From assembly GCA_031266915.1 (NCBI GenBank), contig JAISAB010000020.1, positions 42,203 to 106,202 on the forward strand: 64,000 nt of DNA, read 5' to 3'. The notes under the pieces are model-generated. The model saw only the letters and a program-made list of their open reading frames with translations. It had not been told where the DNA came from and did no database searches. The stretch is from Rickettsiales bacterium. GTDB taxonomy: Bacteria > Pseudomonadota > Alphaproteobacteria > Rs-D84. Positions 1-8,655 of the stretch are shown one piece after another. The translations under genes and the position numbers were made by a program. Each line of letters opens with the position of its first letter. Position 1 is the first letter of the stretch.

Positions 1-1054
1 GAAAGTTTCTGGCGATAATCCACAGGCAATCACCGCGGCGCACGGTATAGAAAGTATCGCTGTCGCCGGTCGGTTCCGGCATCGCGAATTCATGCCGCAC
101 TGTTGCGACGGTCCGTCCGTCGCCGTCATGCAGGCGGATTTCCAGTTTATATTCCCGACCCGGCTTCAATTCGCCAACATCCGCGCCCAAACCGAAGTGC
201 TTGTGGTCGGACACGCGCGCAAAGCCCAGATACGTTCCATCCAGCGATAATGACACGCGCAGGCGCGGCAGCGCGTCGCCGGTAACGACGATGCGTCCCG
301 AATCCAGATAATCAATTTTCGAGACCTGCAAATCGCCCTCGACCAATTTCGGAGACTGCAGCAGTGTGCTGCCGTTTTTCGTCATCAGCAGCGAGATTGA
401 ATTCTCGTATCCGCGCGGGGAAATATAAACGAAGACATCGCTTTCGGATTTGACGCCCGTATCGGCGCCGACCAAGGAAATAGTATAGTTGCCGGGCGCG
501 AAAGCGCGCGTCGGCGCGTAAACGAATTCGCCGCGTGCATCCGTGCGTTCCGTCGCGACTACTTTTTTATTGATGACGATGGAAACGTTCGCCGACGGCA
601 GCCACCGGCCCGCGATGACGACATTGCCGTCTTTTTCAATGCGGACGATGTCGAACGACGGTTCTGCGTTTTCCGCGACCACCTGGATTGTCGGTTCGGG
701 CACGGCCGGAATAACTACGATTTTTTCGGTCGCGTTCACGCGAAAGAATGCGACCCAGACCGCAATAAATACAACCAACAGCGCACACAGAATCGGAAAC
801 CAATACGCGGCCGGACCGGATTTTTTCTTATCGCGGCGGCTGACTGTTCCTGCGGCGGCGGTTTTGGCGGGCCGGCCCACGATTTTTTTCACAGCCGGGC
901 GCGCGAACAGGTTAAGGCTTTTCAAGAAACGCTTTGCGAATGCGCGGCGGCGTTCCATCCATGAAGTCTGACGGGCTACGGCTTCTTCGATAATTTTGTC
1001 AGTGCTTCTTTTGATTCCGCCCATATTTGGATTTTTTTTAATTTTCTTGGCCAT
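1..1054 (-). CDS. LysM-domain membrane-anchored protein (C-terminus outside window)
   Basis: Read by hand as an open frame from ATG at 1054 leftwards to the window edge, about 351 codons with no stop. The N-terminus is basic and rich in Lys and Arg. One hydrophobic membrane segment follows (around residues 85-105, with YWFPILCALLVVFIAVWVAF). After it come extracytoplasmic Ig-like beta-sandwich stretches (for example AGRWLPSANVSIVINKK and TGDALPRLRVSLSLDG). The visible end, FYTVRRGDCLWIIARNF, is the start of a LysM peptidoglycan-binding domain. Proteins of this plan are common in alphaproteobacteria and are thought to sit in the periplasm against the cell wall. A good promoter lies at 1109-1136. 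The function beyond wall binding is not known. Confidence 0.85.
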   Translation of the reverse strand, partial: MAKKIKKNPNMGGIKRSTDKIIEEAVARQTSWMERRRAFAKRFLKSLNLFARPAVKKIVGRPAKTAAAGTVSRRDKKKSGPAAYWFPILCALLVVFIAVWVAFFRVNATEKIVVIPAVPEPTIQVVAENAEPSFDIVRIEKDGNVVIAGRWLPSANVSIVINKKVVATERTDARGEFVYAPTRAFAPGNYTISLVGADTGVKSESDVFVYISPRGYENSISLLMTKNGSTLLQSPKLVEGDLQVSKIDYLDSGRIVVTGDALPRLRVSLSLDGTYLGFARVSDHKHFGLGADVGELKPGREYKLEIRLHDGDGRTVATVRHEFAMPEPTGDSDTFYTVRRGDCLWIIARNF

Positions 1055-1108
1055 GGGTTTCTCCGACTAATTCGATACACTTCCTCTCTCGCCCTCTTTG
1101 AACGAGAG

Positions 1109-1136
1109 ATTATCACAAAAATTATTTCTTTGTCAA
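1109..1136 (-). promoter_or_regulatory. sigma70-like promoter for the LysM gene
   Basis: On the minus strand TTGACA and GATAAT are separated by 16 bp and lie about 55 bp upstream of the LysM start codon. The -35 box is a perfect consensus. Confidence 0.6.
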
Positions 1137-1171
1137 CAAAAACATTGATGATGGATAATCGCCGCTTGCAA

Positions 1172-1347
1172 AAATCGTCTGCGTGTTATATAGTGCCTTT
1201 GTCGCGGAGCGTTTCCGCGATGAGGCTTGATAACCTGTACTTACGGATTCCAGCAATGGCTGGAGGGCGGCGAATATATTGAATAAGTCGTGCAATTCCG
1301 TAGGATTGTTATCAACCTCCAGCCGCTTTTATACAAGGCGGTTTTTT
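1172..1347 (+). ncRNA. Structured RNA family, copy A (promoter, switch-like fold, terminator)
   Basis: The promoter is TTGCAA, 17 bp, TATATA. Helices read from the sequence: P1 hairpin 1202-1220 (TCGCGGA/TCCGCGA). P2 is a long-range stem, GATAAC-type 1226-1234 with GTTATCAA 1308-1315. P3 is TACGGA 1242-1247 with TCCGTA 1297-1302. Strand 1 (CCAGC, 1250-1254) pairs with strand 2 (GGCTGGAGG, 1258-1266). Strand 2 is also fully complementary to strand 3 (CCTCCAGCC, 1316-1324), which overlaps the 5' arm of a terminator (1323-1347). Four other copies in this window keep the same plan with different sequences. Unlike copies B, D and E there is no start codon right behind. Another hairpin and a second terminator follow, then pfk. 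Function unknown. Confidence 0.75.
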
Positions 1348-1385
1348 GCTTCTGTATTGGGAGTACGGAAGCGGATAGTGCATGA

Positions 1386-1414
1386 ACGGGGGCCTCATCA
1401 ACCCCCGTTTTTTT
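1386..1414 (+). terminator. Intrinsic terminator after RNA copy A
   Basis: The stem ACGGGGG/CCCCCGT is followed by seven T. A separate hairpin (GCTTC.../...GAAGC, 1348-1372) sits between it and the copy A terminator. Confidence 0.7.
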
Positions 1415-1511
1415 CGTACTGGTCGAATATGATTCGCCCCTACACCGGTATGACGATTTGTCTGGTTCCCGGTTCTTTTCTCTGATAGAATGAAACGCAA
1501 AGGAAACGCAT

Positions 1512-2630
1512 ATGAAATCTAAAAAAACAACTTTTCACAATCCGCCATCCGCCAAAAGAATCGGAATCATAACGACCGGCGGCGATTGTTCGGGACTGAA
1601 CACCGCGATTCACCGCGTCGCGCTGGGCGCGATGCTGCGCGGCTGGACGGTTTTCGGGATAAAGGACGGCACGGACGGGCTGACCTTTGATTCGGACAAG
1701 GTTATAAAATTCAACCGCAACACGTTGCCGATTGAAGTCGCGCGCCTGTCCGGCAGCATGCTGTGCAACGGCCGTTCGGGAATGGAGAACTTCGAAACCG
1801 CCGCCAAGGCCGGCCAGCATTCCGAATTCAACAAAAGATTAAAGAAATCGCTGGAAAGCCTGGAACTGGACGCCTTGGTCCTGATTGGCGGCAATGGCAG
1901 CCTGTCGCTGGCATACAGGCATGCCGAAATCTATTCCGGCCTGCAGCTGATTTGCATGCCGAAAACCATCGACAGGGATATTCCGATGACCGACACGACC
2001 ATCGGTTTTTCGACCGCCGTGCAACAGCTGGTGAATTTCTGCGACCAATTGCTGCTGACCGGACGCAGCCACCACAGGTGGTTCGTCGTCCAGACGATGG
2101 GGCGCGATACCGGCGCATTGGCGCTGAACGCGGGCGTCGCCCTGGGTGCGGATGCGATTTTGATTCCTGAAATCAAGTTCAACGTCAACAGCCTGATTGA
2201 CCATATAAACAACCAGCCGCGCGATTACGGAATTATTTTGGTGTCCGAGGGGATTTCTCTGCGCGGTCATTCGGGCCGGCCGGCGGAAATGATTTCGCGT
2301 CAGCTGAGCGCCGCGAACATCGCGAACCGCGCGGCGTTTCCCGAACACACGCAAAGGGCGGGCGACACGACCGCGGATGACCGTCTGCTGGCGACGGCGA
2401 TGGCGAATTGCGCCCTGGACGCGATTGAGAATAACGAGACCTATGTCATGACCGCGGTCCGCGGCGGTCGGTTCAAAACGATTCCTTTGTCCGATTTCTT
2501 CGACGCGGGCGACATCGTCAGCGACCCCAAGATTCCGAATATGAAGGTATCGAACGAATACGTCCAGCCCGATGACCCATTGTTGGACATCGCCGCCGCG
2601 ATGGGGATTTATATCGGGGAAACGAAATAA
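1512..2630 (+). CDS. 6-phosphofructokinase family protein (ATP or PPi dependent)
   Basis: 372 residues. It phosphorylates fructose 6-phosphate in glycolysis in the cytoplasm. GGDCSGLN near residue 24 is the nucleotide/PPi loop, PKTIDRDIP near 155 carries the catalytic Asp (E. coli Asp127), MGRDTG and LVSEG are further conserved blocks. In E. coli numbering, position 124 is Lys, as in PPi-dependent enzymes, but position 104 is Gly, as in ATP-dependent ones. The usual Asp103 (Mg binding) is Asn here (IGGNGS). The phosphoryl donor therefore cannot be settled from sequence. The start is chosen from AAAGGA 9 bp upstream. Confidence 0.9.
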   Translation: MKSKKTTFHNPPSAKRIGIITTGGDCSGLNTAIHRVALGAMLRGWTVFGIKDGTDGLTFDSDKVIKFNRNTLPIEVARLSGSMLCNGRSGMENFETAAKAGQHSEFNKRLKKSLESLELDALVLIGGNGSLSLAYRHAEIYSGLQLICMPKTIDRDIPMTDTTIGFSTAVQQLVNFCDQLLLTGRSHHRWFVVQTMGRDTGALALNAGVALGADAILIPEIKFNVNSLIDHINNQPRDYGIILVSEGISLRGHSGRPAEMISRQLSAANIANRAAFPEHTQRAGDTTADDRLLATAMANCALDAIENNETYVMTAVRGGRFKTIPLSDFFDAGDIVSDPKIPNMKVSNEYVQPDDPLLDIAAAMGIYIGETK

Positions 2631-3036
2631 CAATTAATAAATAATAGAGAATAAAGAATAAATAATATGTTCGGTCTAAGTTCCCCTCCGCCGGAGGGGT
2701 GTCTCGGCCGCGGCGCACGAAGTGCGACGGGACGGACGGGGTGGTGTTACTGGGTTGCTTCGCTTTGCTCGCAATGACAAAGTAGAGGATAGCTGTTCGA
2801 GCGTAATGCTATAAACTATACACTACCTGCTATTCGCTATCCGCTATTTTTTTCACTGGACACGGGCGCCACAAAGGCGCAGAATGTATTCACAGGACCG
2901 CTAATCCAAACCATCGTTGGATTGTACATAGTTGCTGTTCTTAAAAACCCCAGTTTTTCGCCATCTTTTGTTTCCTATTTATTGCCTAATCTAAACCATG
3001 GTTTTTATGCCATTTTGGGCAATGGGGAAAAGAGAG
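2631..3036 (+). repeat. Intergenic repeat cluster between pfk and the secreted fibre-like gene
   Basis: No gene is seen. It holds 7-bp-period repeats of AATAAAG type (2637-2668), a CCCCTCC/GGAGGGG hairpin (2684-2701), a TTGCTTCGC...GCAATGACA motif (2751-2778), a second heptad patch of CTATNNN type (2808-2852), and two copies of a CTAATCCAAACC palindrome-like repeat (about 2905-2926 and 2984-3012). That last repeat recurs at 31.7 kb. Confidence 0.7.
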
Positions 3037-3600
3037 ATGAATAGAATAATTTTCAAACTATCACGTGTGCTGGCATGTACGGTGCTTATCGCGTTATTTG
3101 CGCCCATGCCGGCGCGGGCCGAAATCGCGGCCAAATCCTATGTGGACAGCATGTTTATCGCCCAGGCGCAGAGCGAGCTGTTGAATCTGGTTTATCCTGT
3201 CGGATCCATATATATTTCGATAGTCAGCACGAATCCCGGAACTTTGTTCGGCGGAACATGGGTTGCGTTCGGCGCGGGCCGGGTCTTGATAGGCGCAGGC
3301 ACTGGCACGGATACCAGAAACCAAAGCATCGCATTTTCGGCAAACGGCACGGGCGGAGAATACAATCATGTCCTGACAGTCAACGAATTGGCCGCGCATG
3401 AGCATGCGACGAACACGTATAACGGTAGTCTTATATACTTGGATTATAACGGCGTCGGGTCTGGAAGCAATCGGATCTTGAACGCTGCATATTCGCCCGC
3501 TGCTAGCAATCCTTTGAGAGCCCAATCCACTGGCGGAAATGCTGCGCATAACAATATTCAGCCCTATATAGTCGTCTATATGTGGCGCAGAACGGCGTGA
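3037..3600 (+). CDS. Secreted protein resembling a phage tail-fibre / baseplate Gp10 C-terminal domain
   Basis: 187 residues from the ATG at 3037. A start at 2998 is possible but would place extra residues before the signal peptide. Signal peptide: MNRIIFKLSRVLACTVLIAL..., with cleavage probably after PARA. The mature part begins with a short helix, then YPVGSIYISIVSTNPGTLFGG and TWVAFGAGRVLIGAGTGTDT, then GTGGEYNHVLTVNELAAHEH. This is the pattern of the Gp10 C-terminal or tail-collar-like domain of phage receptor-binding fibres. Here it is a lone exported gene without other phage genes, so it is probably a domesticated surface or adhesive protein (inference). Confidence 0.75.
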   Translation: MNRIIFKLSRVLACTVLIALFAPMPARAEIAAKSYVDSMFIAQAQSELLNLVYPVGSIYISIVSTNPGTLFGGTWVAFGAGRVLIGAGTGTDTRNQSIAFSANGTGGEYNHVLTVNELAAHEHATNTYNGSLIYLDYNGVGSGSNRILNAAYSPAASNPLRAQSTGGNAAHNNIQPYIVVYMWRRTA

Positions 3601-3654
3601 GTGGATTTCTGATTTATTATTGCTGATTTATGATTTTAAAAACAAATACTTTGT

Positions 3655-3692
3655 ATTTTTTGTCATTCCCGCCTACGCGGGAATGACAAAAA
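3655..3692. repeat. Palindromic repeat, CATTCCCGC/GCGGGAATG
   Basis: A strong hairpin (ATTCCCGCctacGCGGGAAT) flanked by TTTTTGT and ACAAAAA. The same core recurs in the larger repeats at 11.3, 25.6 and 51.4 kb. Confidence 0.7.
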
Positions 3693-3758
3693 CTTAATAA
3701 GTTCAAATAATTATATCTTTTAAATCAATCAACATAAAATGAACAATTTGCTTTAACA

Positions 3759-3780
3759 AAGGTGCGCGAACACGCGCCCA
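3759..3780 (-). terminator. Possible weak terminator of dnaK
   Basis: On the minus strand GGCGCG/CGCGC forms a hairpin followed by CACCTTTGTT, 30 bp beyond the dnaK stop. The T-run is poor. Confidence 0.35.
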
Positions 3781-3811
3781 TATCACCTTCAATTACACTT
3801 GCGCCTTTGGC

Positions 3812-5698
3812 CTATTTTTCCGAAAAATCAGCGTCTGTCGTTTTGCCGTCGTCGGCCGCAGCGCCATCGGGCGCCGTTTCGGCCTCTTGGGCGGCTTTGT
3901 AAACGGCCTCACCCAATTTCATCGCCTTTTCAGTCAGCGCGTCCGTCTTTTCTTTCAGAGATTCCGCTGTCGCGCCGTCGCGTGCGATTTCATCGGCCAG
4001 TTCCTGTTTCGCAGTTTCTATCGCCTTTTTTTCGTCCTCGCTGATTTTGTCGCCGTGTTCCTTTAATGACTTTTCGATTGAAAAGACCGCGGCCTCGGCA
4101 TGATTCTTTGCCTCGGCCAGTTCGCGTTTTTTCTTGTCGGCCTCGGCGTTCGCGGCGGCTTCGTCAACCATCTTTTTGATGTCGGCCTCGGACAATCCGC
4201 CGTCCGATTTTATTGACACGTTCTGTTCCTTGCCGGTGCCTTTGTCCTTGGCGGACACGTGCACGATGCCGTTCGCGTCGATGTCAAAGGATACTTCAAC
4301 CTGCGGCATGCCGCGCGGGGCGGGGGCGATGCCCTCTAGATTGAATTGCGCCAGCAGCTTGTTGTCCGCGGCCATGTCGCGCTCGCCCTGAAAGACGCGG
4401 ATGGTGACGGCCGACTGGTTGTCTTCGGCGGTGCTGAAGACCTGGGATTTTTTTGTCGGAATCGTCGTGTTGCGGTCAATCAGGCGCGTGAACACGCCGC
4501 CCAATGTCTCGATGCCCAGCGACAGCGGCGTGACGTCCAGCAACAGCACGTCCTTGACATCGCCCTTCAGCACGCCGCCCTGGATGGCCGCGCCCAGGCC
4601 GACGACTTCGTCCGGGTTCACGCCCTTGTGCGGTTCGCGTCCGAAGAATTCCTTGACGGTTTCAGCGACCTTGGGCATGCGGGTCTGACCGCCGACCAAG
4701 ATGACTTCGTTGATTTTGGATTTGTCGACGCCGGCGTCTTTCAGCGCCTGACGGCACGGCGCGATTGTTTTTTCAATCAAATCGCCGACCAGAGATTCCA
4801 GCTTGGCGCGCGTTAGCGTCGTGTTGAAATGCTTTGGCCCGGACGCGTCCGCCGTCAGATACGGCAGGTTGATGTCCGTCGAAGTTTTGGAGGACAATTC
4901 GATTTTCGCTTTTTCGGCGGCCTCTTTCAAACGCTGCAGCGCCAGCTTGTCCGCGGACAAATCGATGCCGCTTTGGCCTTTGAATTCGGCAATCAGGAAA
5001 TCCAGAACCCGCGCGTCGAAATCCGCGCCGCCCAGCATCGTGTCGCCGTTGGTCGATTTGACTTCGAACACGCCGTCGACGATTTCCAAGATGGACACGT
5101 CGAACGTGCCGCCGCCCAAGTCATAGACAACAATTGTTCCGTTCTTGTTTTTATCCAGGCCGTACGCCAGCGCGGCGGCGGTCGGTTCGTTGACGATACG
5201 CAATACGTTCAGGCCCGCGATGCGGCCGGCGTCTTTGGTTGCCTGGCGCTGGGAATCATTGAAATAGGCCGGAACGGTAATGACCGCGTCCGAGACCGAT
5301 TCGCCCAGATAGCTTTCGGCGTCTTTTTTCAGCTTGGCCAGAATCATCGCGGATATTTGGGACGGCGCGTATTTCTTGCCGTCGATTTCGACCCAGGCGT
5401 CGCCGTTGTCGCCGGCGACGATTTTATAGGGAACGCGCGCGGCGATTTCCTTGACCGCGGGGCTGTCGAAACGCAGGCCCATCAGGCGCTTGATTTCATA
5501 AATAGTGTTTGCGGGATTTGTCACGGCCTGGTTCTTGGCGGTGACGCCGACCAGCTGCTCGCCGCCGCCGGTGATGGCGACGACCGACGGAGTGGTGCGC
5601 TGACCCTCGGCGTTTTCGATGATTTTAGGATCGCCGCCGTCCATGAACGCCATTGCGGAATTCGTTGTTCCCAAGTCTATGCCTAATACTTTTGCCAT
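3812..5698 (-). CDS. dnaK: Molecular chaperone DnaK (Hsp70)
   Basis: 628 residues, the usual length. The ATPase domain opens with [15 protein letters not shown] and has [14 protein letters not shown] near 195 and [12 protein letters not shown] near 335. The substrate-binding domain starts after [14 protein letters not shown], and the tail is acidic and variable. It folds and refolds proteins in the cytoplasm with DnaJ and GrpE, neither of which is next to it. The start is supported by AAGGAG 10 bp upstream. Downstream lies a repeat, so it looks monocistronic. Confidence 0.98.
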   Translation of the reverse strand: MAKVLGIDLGTTNSAMAFMDGGDPKIIENAEGQRTTPSVVAITGGGEQLVGVTAKNQAVTNPANTIYEIKRLMGLRFDSPAVKEIAARVPYKIVAGDNGDAWVEIDGKKYAPSQISAMILAKLKKDAESYLGESVSDAVITVPAYFNDSQRQATKDAGRIAGLNVLRIVNEPTAAALAYGLDKNKNGTIVVYDLGGGTFDVSILEIVDGVFEVKSTNGDTMLGGADFDARVLDFLIAEFKGQSGIDLSADKLALQRLKEAAEKAKIELSSKTSTDINLPYLTADASGPKHFNTTLTRAKLESLVGDLIEKTIAPCRQALKDAGVDKSKINEVILVGGQTRMPKVAETVKEFFGREPHKGVNPDEVVGLGAAIQGGVLKGDVKDVLLLDVTPLSLGIETLGGVFTRLIDRNTTIPTKKSQVFSTAEDNQSAVTIRVFQGERDMAADNKLLAQFNLEGIAPAPRGMPQVEVSFDIDANGIVHVSAKDKGTGKEQNVSIKSDGGLSEADIKKMVDEAAANAEADKKKRELAEAKNHAEAAVFSIEKSLKEHGDKISEDEKKAIETAKQELADEIARDGATAESLKEKTDALTEKAMKLGEAVYKAAQEAETAPDGAAADDGKTTDADFSEK

Positions 5699-5747
5699 TT
5701 TGTTTTACTCCTTGCAATATTTTTGACAATGAATTTGTCTGCCCCCC

Positions 5748-5775
5748 ATATAGTTACACCAAAAACTATTTCAAG
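5748..5775 (-). promoter_or_regulatory. Candidate dnaK promoter, possibly heat-shock type
   Basis: On the minus strand CTTGAAA is followed after 16 bp by TATATG, about 50-75 bp upstream of dnaK. The CTTG box and spacing resemble alphaproteobacterial sigma32 promoters, but the -10 part is only a partial match. Confidence 0.35.
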
Positions 5776-5822
5776 GTCCATAGGAAAAAATATCATTGGC
5801 GGTCAGAATGTTTTTTTACCTC

Positions 5823-6056
5823 TTGATTTTCCGTCTTCTTTAATCTAGTATTAAAGCATCGCGGGGCGTTCCCGCGATGGGGCTTGATAACCTCTTGTTA
5901 GCGTCGTGACGAATTTACACGCTTGTGCGTCTTTTTTCGTATAACGGCGAAAAATCAACTCCTGACTTAGTCAGGAGGGCGGCGATATATCGAAATAAGC
6001 CGCGCAATTCTAACAATTGTTATCAACCTCCTGACCACCCTTTCAAGGTGGTTTTT
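5823..6056 (+). ncRNA. Structured RNA family, copy B, leader of a secreted Cys-rich protein
   Basis: Promoter TTGATT, 17 bp, TAGTAT. P1 is 5859-5877 (TCGCGGG/CCCGCGA). P2 is 5883-5891 with 6019-6026 (TTGATAAC/GTTATCAA). P3 is TTGTTAG 5895-5901 with CTAACAA 6010-6016. This copy has an extra arm at about 5902-5956. Strand 1 CTCCTGAC (5959-5966) pairs with strand 2 GTCAGGAGG (5970-5978), and strand 2 can instead pair with strand 3 CCTCCTGAC (6027-6035). GCGGC/GCCGC forms the next small stem. The terminator stem ACCACC/GGTGGT (6034-6052) starts inside strand 3. The ribosome site of the next gene lies about 15 bp after the terminator, so read-through would express it. Confidence 0.8.
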
Positions 6057-6081
6057 GCTTTACCTAAAAAAGGAGGTTTTA

Positions 6082-6840
6082 ATGAAATTTAAATTTTTCG
6101 CAACTTTTATGACAATAATTTTGACATCGACGACACATACCTGGGCGGCATCGTGCTGGATAGCTACAAAACCAACCAGCAGTAACTACATCGCATGCCT
6201 GCAGTCGCACACAGGATATTGGAATTGCAATTCTTCCAGCAGTTGCGGCAGCTCACAAGTAACTGCTGTCACAGGCAAACCCTATGGATTTTCTGATGCC
6301 AATACAATGAGCACGAGCGAAATGACGTCCTGCGGTGTAATCTGTACTCCATATGGTTTTAGAATGTTTGCTAATAACGATGCTGAAGCGATTGATTGCA
6401 ACGGTACATGGGATTTAAATTCCAGCACTCGCGAAGCAGTATGTCAATGCAACGTTAGAAGCTGCACTGCTTGCAACAGCGTGTCGGTCGAGCAATGGAT
6501 TGCTATGAGCGGAACGGGCACGATCGTGTTCCAAGTGAAGCAGACCCGCACCGCCACGTGTTCAGGAAACACCTGCACCAGCAACGGCAGCTGCTCTACC
6601 GGAAGCTGGACCAACACCAACAATTACCGCTGCTCGGCGGGATATTATGGCAGCGTTTCGACCAGCAACTACAGCTGCGCGCTGTGTCCGTGCATGACAG
6701 ACACTGGCGGCGTCAATCGCTGCGGCGCCAGTTCCGCCGGTACTACTCTTGTCAGTGGATGCGTCATGGCGACCGAATACGAATTTAACGACGGGACCGG
6801 CGATTATTCATTTACGACCGCATGTCCGGCATCATTGTAA
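6082..6840 (+). CDS. Secreted cysteine-rich protein, unknown function
   Basis: 252 residues from ATG 6082, which follows a near-perfect ribosome site (AAAAAAGGAGG). An in-frame TTG at 6055 lies inside the RNA terminator and is unlikely. The signal peptide is MKFKFFATFMTIILTSTTHTWA. The mature protein is rich in Cys, Ser, Thr and Asn, with spaced Cys pairs such as CQCNVRSCTAC, CSAGYYGS and CALCPC. GYYG with flanking Cys also occurs in the 1000-residue protein at 26-28.8 kb, so the two may belong to one surface-protein class. Probably disulfide-bonded and exported. It is preceded by structured RNA copy B. Confidence 0.8.
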   Translation: MKFKFFATFMTIILTSTTHTWAASCWIATKPTSSNYIACLQSHTGYWNCNSSSSCGSSQVTAVTGKPYGFSDANTMSTSEMTSCGVICTPYGFRMFANNDAEAIDCNGTWDLNSSTREAVCQCNVRSCTACNSVSVEQWIAMSGTGTIVFQVKQTRTATCSGNTCTSNGSCSTGSWTNTNNYRCSAGYYGSVSTSNYSCALCPCMTDTGGVNRCGASSAGTTLVSGCVMATEYEFNDGTGDYSFTTACPASL

Positions 6841-7284
6841 TAAAAAAGTACGTTCTTATTAGTCGAGTTTATTTGATAAATAGTCAATAGCGAATAGTGC
6901 TTAGTTTATAGTGCATAGTTAGACAGTTCACTAATCACTATAAACTATGCACTATTCACTAGTGTTTCATGACCAACAATCTCCCCGAATTTTCATCGGC
7001 AACAAGTTGCCGGAAAATTCTCCCCTCTTTAACAAGAAGGGGCAACAGCCCAGAACAGCTCGCCGACACAAGACTTGGCACTTGTCCCCCTTGATTCAGC
7101 TCTTGTCCCCCTTAGTAAAGGGGAAAAGTTTTTGTTAGCGCCAGCGTTACAAAAACTTGGGGGATGCCGGTTTTTTTAATCACTAGTGAATAGTGATTAG
7201 TGCATAGTGTTTAGTTATTAGTAAACTATTTAACTATACACTATAAACTAAGCACTATTCACTAATGTTTTTTTACGAGTCACG
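6841..7284. repeat. Repeat cluster: two heptad arrays around a modular intergenic repeat
   Basis: No gene is seen. Heptad (7-bp-period) arrays at about 6883-6962 and 7183-7266 are each made of TAGTNNN units in one half and the inverted NNNACTA units in the other. Between them (6967-7165) lies a repeat with ATCTCCCCGAA, CAACAAGTTGCC, a CCCCTTNNNNNAAGGGG hairpin and AACTTGGGGGATG. Its two halves recur inverted, and in changed order, at 44.25-44.55 kb. Confidence 0.75.
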
Positions 7285-7313
7285 AAAAAACCGCCCAGCG
7301 GGCGGTTTTTTTT
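7285..7313 (-). terminator. Terminator of rplY (symmetrical, usable from both sides)
   Basis: The stem CCGCCC/GGGCGG is flanked by six A and eight T, right at the rplY stop. Confidence 0.8.
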
Positions 7314-7965
7314 ATTTCTTGGCCGGTTTGCCTTTCGCGGGCGCAGCGGCTGCAGTGGGCGCGGCTGCGGGTGCTTCGGCCTTTTTGACATCGCTGGCTT
7401 CTTCGGCCATCTTGCCGCCGATTGCGGCGAACGCCAAATCAGCCATGCGCAGGCCCAGTTCGACGCCATTGGGCAGTTTCAAATCAGAACCGTGCACGGA
7501 ATCGCCGATGCCCAATTCGCTTAAATCTATTACGATTTTTTCCGGGATGGATTCTATCAAACCGACCAACGCCACTTGGCGCACCGCGAAGTTCAGCACG
7601 CCGCCGACCTTCAGGCCCTTGGATGTTTCGATATTGACGCATTCCACCGGAACGACCACATGCACGGGCTTTTTGACGTCGATGCGCTTGAAGTCCACAT
7701 GAACCGCGTTGTCCGTAACCGGATGATACTGGATGTCGGCCAGCATGACGTTTTCTTGACCAGCCGGCGTTTTGATTTCGAATAATTTCGTTCGCAGACC
7801 CGGCGTGCGCAGCAGCATTCCAAAGCCGTAGTCGTCCAGTTCGATGGCCAGGGGTGCTGTTTTTTCGCCGTAAATGACGGCTGGGATTTTTTTGTTATTG
7901 CGAACGGCGCGCGCGGCCCCCTTGCCGGCGACGCTGCGAATTTCCGCATTTAATTGTATTGCCAT
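7312..7965 (-). CDS. rplY: 50S ribosomal protein L25, long CTC-type
   Basis: 217 residues, the long form with an N-terminal L25 domain (residues 1-95) that binds 5S rRNA and a C-terminal beta domain. It starts MAIQLNAEIR and has RAVRNNKKIPAVIYG, a typical L25 block. The tail is rich in Ala, Pro and Lys. AAAGGAAA precedes the start. rsmD lies upstream on the same strand, 88 bp away. Confidence 0.95.
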   Translation of the reverse strand: MAIQLNAEIRSVAGKGAARAVRNNKKIPAVIYGEKTAPLAIELDDYGFGMLLRTPGLRTKLFEIKTPAGQENVMLADIQYHPVTDNAVHVDFKRIDVKKPVHVVVPVECVNIETSKGLKVGGVLNFAVRQVALVGLIESIPEKIVIDLSELGIGDSVHGSDLKLPNGVELGLRMADLAFAAIGGKMAEEASDVKKAEAPAAAPTAAAAPAKGKPAKK

Positions 7966-8053
7966 TTTGGTTTCCTTTTTTTGACGTTAAGCGACCTCCA
8001 AGGGTGTCGCACGGGACGCATTATTGATTAGAACACGAGAAAAATCAAGTTTT

Positions 8054-8638
8054 TTATTCCCCGCCTGCGGGCAGGTGGGCGACTTTGCGTTCCAATATAA
8101 TAAACCGGGCGCGGCCGTATGTCTTGTCGCGCAGTACGGCCCATAGCTCTTCTGAAAATACAGGCGCGGCGGTATTTTCCATTTCCCACACGATGATTGT
8201 TCCCGGTCGCGCGATCTGGGCTAATTTGCGAACCAGACTGATTCCCAAATCATGACTGGAATAGGGCGGGTCGATAAAAACGATGTCGGCGGCCGCGCCG
8301 TGGCGCTTGACGGCGTTCAGCGCATCCGTCATTTCAATCGTCGCGCCGGGCATATCCGCGACGTTTTTGTTTATGGTCTTGAAAGAATCCGCGGAAATAT
8401 CCGTAAAGATGACCGACGCATTGCGATACCTGGACAGAAATTCGACGCCGAACGCGCCGCTGCCGGCAAAGGCGTCCCAGACCGTAATTCGTGATTTGTG
8501 ATTCGTGACTCGCAAAATATTCTCGAGCATGTTGAACAAGGCTATTCTGGCTTTGTTTTGCGTCGGGCGGGCGCCGCCTGGCAAAAACAGTCGGCGGCCG
8601 CGCTCCCGTCCTGAAATGATTTGCAATTTAGATTCCAT
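8054..8638 (-). CDS. rsmD: 16S rRNA (guanine966-N2)-methyltransferase
   Basis: 194 residues. An SAM-dependent methyltransferase that modifies G966 of 16S rRNA. Motifs: VWDAFAGSGAFGVEFLSR for the SAM-binding loop and VFIDPPYSS for the catalytic NPPY-like motif. The N-terminal RPTQNKARIALFNML fits the family. Oddity: before VWDAF the peptide VTNHKSRIT is encoded by 7-bp-period repeats (8484-8516), where homologues usually have a short variable loop. It is divergent from tadA, 17 bp apart. Confidence 0.93.
   Translation of the reverse strand: MESKLQIISGRERGRRLFLPGGARPTQNKARIALFNMLENILRVTNHKSRITVWDAFAGSGAFGVEFLSRYRNASVIFTDISADSFKTINKNVADMPGATIEMTDALNAVKRHGAAADIVFIDPPYSSHDLGISLVRKLAQIARPGTIIVWEMENTAAPVFSEELWAVLRDKTYGRARFIILERKVAHLPAGGE
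8484..8516. repeat. Heptad repeat inside rsmD
   Basis: Units TAATTCG, TGATTTG, TGATTCG and TGACTCG with 7-bp period. The array is read through in frame. Confidence 0.7.
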
Positions 8639-8655
8639 GCTTTAAAGTATACATC

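Noticed and set aside
103..971. Plus-strand ORFs at 103-285 and 543-971
   Set aside because: They lie opposite the LysM gene, which is open on the minus strand to the window edge and has a clear domain pattern.
1279..1485. 68-codon plus-strand ORF across RNA copy A
   Set aside because: It spans two hairpins and two terminators, has no ribosome site, and its peptide has no protein-like features.
6947..7138. 63-codon ORF in the 7 kb repeat
   Set aside because: It is made of repeat DNA that recurs inverted and rearranged at 44.3 kb.
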